A stretch of DNA of 64,000 nt from Isoetes taiwanensis (Eukaryota > Streptophyta > Lycopodiopsida > Isoetales > Isoetaceae): assembly GCA_021234155.1 (NCBI GenBank), contig JAJEKV010000079.1, forward strand, positions 2,888,261-2,952,260, given 5' to 3'. This document shows, piece after piece, positions 57,466 through 64,000 of the stretch. Every line of letters begins with the position of its first letter. The stretch's first letter is position 1. The notes beneath the pieces are model-generated. The model was not told the origin of the DNA. It did not search any database and was given only the letters and a program-made list of their open reading frames with translations. The position numbers and the translations under genes were made by a program.

Positions 57466-60400
57466 CATTATAGATTATCGGACTTTCATGTTAACATGCA
57501 GAATGACATTTTCAATGCAGAATGACATTTTAAAGCTGGACATAAGTCTACTATACAAATAAATTGTGGCAAGAAATTGCTTTTGAACTGAGGCATTTGG
57601 AGCTACTGGTTGTAATGTATTTAAAACTGATTGAAGCACAATATAATTTTGCTGTGCATTTTTTCAGAAACTTTTAACACATTGTCTGACCCTTTACGAT
57701 TTCCACGACTGCGATTAATACAATTGAGTTTTTGAATCTCTGCTACATATTCTAGGCTGTATGCATGTGTTTTGGAATCCATTTCCTATAATTCATTCCT
57801 AGTAACTAAGCAAACCATTGGTTATAGATGGAATGCATGGCCTATGGTGGAATGTTACTGTAGCTACTTATATTCTTATAACTCTTTATTGACACCGCAA
57901 AAGACATAATGTAAAGATGTTGCTTTTGTTGCTCATGTGAGTTTCATTCTTTGACATGCCATGGCTCCTACTACGAGGCAAGGCTAATAATACGAGGCAA
58001 GGCTAATAAGTGTAGAATACCATGCACTGTTCGGCAAATTCCGGGGTAGAGAAGGTTTGTTCCGGTTGAAACTAAGAATTTCCGGTTGAGTTCGTGCATT
58101 GCAGGAAAAAATCCGGGAGATTTTTATGCATATTTGTATAAGCATGATACTAATTTCCGATTGGGAACTGATAATATCCGGCTATTTGATGAAAGAGTAG
58201 GAAAATTTCCGATTGGGTTTAAAAACTTTGCCCACATTGATACGCGACGCAATAAAGTTACCCTGGTTATGGGTCGTGGCACGATCATCACCGTGGGTTA
58301 TTCTACGGGATGGAATCACCCACCGTTGGGATTGCGCCATATCAGCATGACCAGGGTAACTTTATTGTGCATTGATACCATACACTGATACCATTGATAC
58401 CGTGTGCTAGCCTGTCTAGCTATCCACGTGTCATTTTTATGTCAACAAAATCTCGTACGATCTCTACTTTGGCAAATCTAAGGGAGGGAAATTAGAAAAT
58501 CGGCCAAAAATAGATATGGGGATGGAAATTAGAGAATAACTTCTTCTTGTGTCGGGCTTCTGCAATTGACTTCATTTTTTGTGCCCTTCGTCGGACCTTG
58601 TGAAGGAGACGGCACCAGATTAGCGAAGCAAAGCAAGAACTTTTCTTGTCATTTCTTCAGTTTTTTTTTTTTTGTCATAAAATGCTGCCGTTACACTGGA
58701 TATTGGATATGGCAGGGGATTCCTCGATTTAAGACCCTAATGCAATTTTTCCAACAATGTGTATTATTCTGGCCCGTTACAGATGGCTCCTCTGCCTTCT
58801 ATGATTTTCTTTGGCCTATTCACTCTTTGTGAAGGAGACGGCACCAGATTTGCAAAGCAAAGGAAGATTTTCTTGGTCATTCTCTAGTTTCTGTCCTCGA
58901 ATTTTCTTTGTCTGCTCTTCAGCCATTTGGAGCTCTCCCGTCCGTTGATCTCTTCACTATCTGCTACGGAAGCTTATCCTAGGTATGCTTGCCGTTCATG
59001 ATAAAACACTATTCAATTTTACTGCATCTCAGTCTTGAAAGGGTTCAATACCATGGATGCCCTCAATGTGAGAAGCAGTTGTTGGAAAATGCTCTCAAGG
59101 ATAGAAGCAGTCGTTGGCTTAAATAGGTTCCACAGATGCTATAGAGCACGGCAAATGCTTGGCTGGTTTTCGCTCTGGCTTCTTCACTTCTGTTAGTTAG
59201 TCGATATGGCAGAGACATCGCTACTCTGGAATGAACTAAATCATATACAGAGATTTCTATAATGTGAATTCTAGTTAGCAAATTCGTGGTGTACATTTGA
59301 GCATGCCATATCTTGCATTTGTCTCAATCCTGCTCATTCTTAATACCCTCTTTGTATCTTGTGTGGCTGATTCTTTTTACTTTGATTGCCTAAGATGCAG
59401 CTTCATTGGGAGATCCGGTAGCGGGGAGGAGACAATATTCATGGTATGCCAATCCAAACCTATAGTTCTGTAGAGAGATAGAATAAGAGCAGAAAATGAA
59501 GGCTAAAGCTTGGAGATATGTTTGAGTTCAAAATAACCCTTTGCGGGTTTTTGGAGTGTACACATTGGCTCTAGTAGAGGAGCAATACCTCTTTTGATGA
59601 GCCAAATAATAAAGCAAGAGCTTCATTATTTCCTTGAGGGTTGAGGATTAATCTACACCAGCAGTATACAATAACTCAATTGACTAATTGATAGTTTGTG
59701 TAAAGACAGTAGGCAATAACACATTTGGAAAGACAGTAAAGTCATGAACAGAGACAGTAGTATATCTCCTCCTGGCTGCATCCCTCCATTCTCCTGCATT
59801 AAATCATTGAAAGGCTTACAGGGTTCCATTACATCCATGGTCTCTAGGATGGAGAAATACCTTTTAATGTTTAATTCGTTCAGGATGCTATTTTTTAAGG
59901 CATTGTATTATGTAGGAGGTTTTCTTATGTGACCAATTCCAACCCTCATTTTTCCACATTGCCTTCCAGTTTCTCGACAAGCCGTTTTCTGGAGTTCCTT
60001 TATGTACAATTTTATAAAGTAGTTACTACAGAGCGGCAAGCGGCACCTTAGGTCACAGCTTAGTTTACATGAAATGATTTTAGAATTGTAAATCTCGCAG
60101 ATGTTAGCAAGGAGAGTGCTATGACATGGTTTCTTCCATGCCCAATGATTGTTGTTGATTTGAGCATTTTACAAGAGAGGTCTATCTAGTCGCATGACTT
60201 TCAATCTAATGTAAAGGTGCACTTTTGCAGTAGCAACTTCCATGCCTAGGTAACGATGTTGTTACTTCTATTGATATGTTAATAGTGTTTTCTTTGCAAT
60301 ATGACACTTCCACTGTTCAAACTTTTTGGCCAGCCATGGGCCATCACCAATCTGCAATGTAGAGCCTGGAAGAAATAGCTTTGTGGAGCTCCCGTTGCAT

Positions 60401-61424
60401 GTCCTAATTTTGCAAGTGAAAATGCTTTGTATGGCCCCATACATCCTCAGTTATCTTTTCCTGTTACATTTGTTGTTGTTGTCTGCAGCTGGTCCTTTAA
60501 TTAGGTTGTTTCTTTTACATTTAATTCTGTTTTCAACAATTTTTGCTCTTCAACAACGTTTGTGTCCCTTTGGCATTTGTAATTGGTTTACTGCATGGCC
60601 TTTTGTTTGTGATTGCTTCCTATTTGACGCTTTCTTGGCATATATGTAACTTTTATCTAGAGGCAGCTGCCCTTGCGTACCTCTCTTGTTACTTCTCTTG
60701 TTATTGGGCAAGCAAGAAACAAATGTAGATTTTTGCTCCTCTTTATTCAAAGCAAACATGTTGTCCTTGTCCATAAATGTCGTTATCCTCAGGTAATGGA
60801 AGCTTGAAAATAGGAGCAGGTGCTGGGGCTGTACAAGAAGCATATGCGCACCAACTTATTGCGGCACTGGCTACACAACAATGTTTAGAATCTTCACTCA
60901 AGGAAGACCCAAAAGCCATATTATATGGGATAAATTGGCAAATTCTTTTGATGTGGGAGACATTTGTAGTGCTAGCAGACAGATATGTAAATCTATCTTG
61001 GTGGTTTGTTTTTTTAGATAATATGCCTGCAGCTTTGCTACCCTCAAGAAGACAGGGCTTCAAATCATAGATCTGCTTGAAAAAACCATTATTTGAGATT
61101 TCAAACATAACTTGCTTGATGAGATTGCCAGCTTCCAGGTGTATAAAACCACTTAGTGGCTGCATTTTAGTTTACAGACAAGAATATCTATTATCTAATA
61201 TCTGAAAGTGTGGGGAAAACAATAGGAGATTTATACTAGAGTAATGATATGATGAATAAATAATGTTCCTTCATATGCTAGAACATATATAGGTCAGTTA
61301 CAATGCCTTGGTAGGTTGATTGTTACTTGTTACTGTCCATGTTGAGCTTGCATTGCATATGTTATTTAGTTTTTATCTTACGCTCTTTTAGAATCTAGAA
61401 AGAATTCTGGACTATATGGGTTAA
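57466..61424. other. Spacer with small duplications and tentative exons
   Basis: No complete gene. There is an inverted-repeat structure at 58251-58366 and a roughly 70-bp direct repeat (58597-58665 and 58826-58895, both starting TTGTGAAGGAGACGGCACC). The second repeat lies in what may be a 5' leader ending GGTATGC near 58985. At 60777-61070 the plus strand reads GNGSLKIGAGAGAVQEAYAH after a CAG acceptor, but the minus strand is open for 140 codons over the same bases, so I cannot decide. Confidence 0.35.
58251..58366. repeat. Inverted repeat with inner stem
   Basis: AATAAAGTTACCCTGGTTATG at 58251-58271 pairs with 58346-58366 with one mismatch. Within the loop GTGGG/CCCAC (about 58293-58325) forms another stem. 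Probably a small MITE remnant. Confidence 0.7.
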
Positions 61425-61470
61425 AAAACCCCCACCCTCAAGAAGGGAAAAACTATAGCAGCAATAAGAC
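61425..61470 (-). repeat. Hairpin module, copy 5 (diverged)
   Basis: On the minus strand, TTATTGCTGCTATAG, then TTTTTCCC, then TTGAGGGTGGGGG, then TTTTTTAACCC and ATATAGTCCAG. The core matches the LINE UTR module. The arms share CTATA and CTG pairing. No LINE coding sequence adjoins. Confidence 0.6.
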
Positions 61471-64000
61471 TGCTGACAAGTTGTACAAATATAAATACAT
61501 ACATGATGAAGTATATCCTGCTTCATTTGAACTTTGGGATCAAAGAAATACCCCTAAAATAACTCAACTATACCCCTAACGTCTCCACTAGAACATATGA
61601 AATCCCCTAAAGGGTCCATCAATTAAACCCAATTATATTACCATGCAACCACACCTAAATAGCCTTGTCAAATTCATTTGGAGCACCTTTTGCTACCATA
61701 ACCCTCTTACGCCTATCACTTTCCTCGTTTGCCTAACGAACTTTTCCAGCAATCTAATGGTTATAGAGTTGCTCATTTATGTCCCTTCTCTCTTCTCCCT
61801 GTTGAAATTTATTATTTAGCACACTACCACCTTTCTTGCTATTCTAGCCTAATGAAGCAGATAAAAAGTAAGCAGCCACCTCCTCTAGAAGTTTGAGCAA
61901 CAAACGTGATGGCCCAATTGGTATCAGCATAGAAGTTTCCTGACCGAACAGCATCATCTTTGAATGGTTGGTTGCCAATGTTTGTGACCGTCTTTAGGGC
62001 GGAAGAGCAATTGCTATCTTTGGACTAGTAGAGGATGCATCATGGTTGTTTAAATTCCCTAGTATAAAGGGTGTTTTATTGACCTTGCTCTCAATCAAAT
62101 TATCTTTTTTGCAAGCATTTATGGCTCAAACATCTGAAAATAGTAATATGTGACCACCTTCAAAAGCACCCATGTTTAAACCTGCAGCATAGCTTGGAAT
62201 GGTTGTAGACGTGGCTATGTATGTGAGGTGCATCCATGGTGCCTTCATGACCCAATTAGATGCACTGAGGAATTCAGAACTTGAAGCTTTGATCACCAAT
62301 GAATCATTGACAATCATCTCTTCCCCATATCTCAATGGTTGGACCTTTTCCGTACAACTTTTCAAATCCTCTGCACTACATAGAATTATATCTATTACTA
62401 TCTATTTCAACTACTTCAATCAAACTTCACAATTGATTATCTCTACTCCATCATCGCCACAGATAAAATTTTGAATTTCAGATGATAGCGCATCATTGTA
62501 AATTCAAGATGGAGGCTTTTCATAGTTCAGGCGCCTAAATACCTCAATATACTCCTTTTGACCAGCAATAAGCTCTTCTATCATCATGCGACTAAACTTA
62601 GTTGTAACATCCATTGCATATATCTGCAAACAGGATGTCAAAAAATGCCAAGAATATAATAACCCAATAACATGGATGATATGAGGCATTGCTCCCAATA
62701 TGAGATATTGCTTCCAACAGGAAGCATCGACCACTACACAGGCACTGAGTCCTTTCTTTACAGGAAGCCATTAATGTACCAACAGGATACATTTATGGAG
62801 AATTAAATTTGAATATTCGATCTAGCGTGAAATATTGGAAATATTTCACCTAAAACTTCTGTTCATACTCACCTTGGTATTGAACTCTGGCATTCGAGCA
62901 ATGAGAATAGAGCAAGCGTTGCTGATGGATTTAATATAATAACAGCATCCAACAGTGTAATGTCCAGCATACCAAGATCCGTAGTCTTGTCTTGCATTGC
63001 ATATATGCATAAACAGATAACTAGAGAGACAACCATAAACAAGAAAGGATCAAGTTAACTGACTAACAAGAGTGTTTTATTGGATATTAAAGTCCTCTCT
63101 GGACGGTCCTGGCCAGTCTCTAATGTTGTTGGAGATTGCTTTGCCTTCTCCTTGCATCGTGGTACTCTGCTTCTAGCAATCTGAAATTTTTTATATAAGA
63201 CGTGTTTTTTGACTCGCCTTGATAATGATTAAGGTTCTTGCTTTCTATCAAAAACGAGCTTGCCTCTAATTCCAACTCCTGTACCATTTGAACGGATTGC
63301 CTAATAAGCACACTTCCTAAGCCTATTTCCACTGCAACTAAAGGCATTCAAATCTATCCTTGCAATTCTGCATTTGTTGCTCTGCTGCATCTTCTCAAAG
63401 CACACAAGCAACTGTAAAAGGCTTTCCTAGCTTCAAAATCTGCGGCCTCTTTACTGTGGAATCGCATTGCAAACAAAATGGTTCCCAACTCTTTTGAAGG
63501 CTTGAATAAGGTTGGCGCTTCTACAAAGCTCTTGAAATTCTGATTTCGGCTCAGACTATGGCAGAGCCGATTAGCCAGTTTCCACACTGCTCATCCAGCA
63601 ACACTGGCGACTGCCACTTTACAGACAACAGTAGGTTTGGAGTAGTTTTCGGCATATCCTAAGCATATTCCAACATATACTTAAAATATGCCGAAAATCC
63701 ACATGACGAGGGTTTGCCGTTCTAGGCTCCTATAAGATGTCCCAAAAATACTATCCATCTATCTAATCTTTAATTTGACAATTGTTACGAAGCTGCTTTT
63801 CTTGCTGCACATTTGAATATAGGGCAAAAAAAAGGCCCTACTCTTGCACATTTGGGCTCTATAAGATGTTCCTCTCAATCCGAGAGAATCTTGAAAATCG
63901 TGACCGTCAAAAACACCTCAAGATGATCTTGAAAATCGTGACCGTCCAACAGTTGAGGGAAAAAGGCTGAGAAAACAATTTAAAGGGCGGAAGCAACTGG
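61471..64000. other. Spacer with unassigned minus-strand frames
   Basis: Minus-strand frames at 62126-62365, 62504-62734, 63120-63347 and 63354-63587 could be exons of one gene. The last begins MWKLANRLCHSLSRNQNF, rich in Arg/Ser and lacking acids, like a mitochondrial presequence. I recognise no domain and found no consistent set of splice junctions. A repeated phrase CTTGAAAATCGTGACCGTC occurs at 63890 and 63929. Confidence 0.3.

Noticed and set aside
1-64000. tRNA, rRNA or organellar insertions
   Set aside because: No GTTCGAATCC-type tRNA arm with a matching acceptor stem, and no conserved rRNA or plastid gene words were found on reading.

Overview
The window looks like nuclear DNA of a land plant, most likely a seed-free plant such as a fern. 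That placement is an inference, resting on PPR-type repeats, plant X8/CBM43 and group-3 LEA genes with short GT-AG introns, and a LINE family whose tails run into AATAG-type microsatellites. It is gene-poor and transposon-rich. No prokaryotic operon, rRNA, tRNA or CRISPR array was seen.

Layout. 1-7.6 kb is a GC- and CpG-rich, heavily decayed stretch whose left end is a minus-strand Ty3/gypsy-like element (retropepsin and zinc knuckle). 12-13.2 kb holds an intact three-exon LEA gene with stress-type promoter motifs. 14.3-15.7 kb is a broken gene for an HUH (rolling-circle, Replitron-like) endonuclease. 17.1-19.5 kb is a multi-exon minus-strand gene that I can splice into one open frame of about 470 codons; its C-terminal half reads as a Crypton-type tyrosine recombinase. 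19.9-28.2 kb is mostly repeats and AT-rich spacer. 28.2-36.3 kb holds PPR and kinase remnants, LINE 3' ends and unusual hairpin repeats. 39.97-41.39 kb is a roughly 1.4 kb palindrome. 43.2-57.5 kb is a broken-up tandem array of four X8-domain genes: two intact, one with a stop codon, one reduced to its first exon. The array was opened by a nearly full-length 3.75 kb LINE (62-bp target duplication), a 66-bp poly(A) retroposon and a 0.69 kb insertion. 57.5-64 kb is largely featureless with small duplications.

How it fits together. The host genes that look functional are the LEA gene (desiccation or cold protection) and X8 copies 1 and 2 (secreted, probably callose-binding wall proteins). Most of the rest is mobile DNA of several mechanistic classes: LTR and non-LTR retrotransposons, TIR/MITE elements, a tyrosine-recombinase element and an HUH element. 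The most notable observations are the open, intron-bearing tyrosine recombinase gene, the HUH relic less than 2 kb from it, and a hairpin module recurring in at least five places, including LINE 3' ends, with different stem sequences but preserved pairing.
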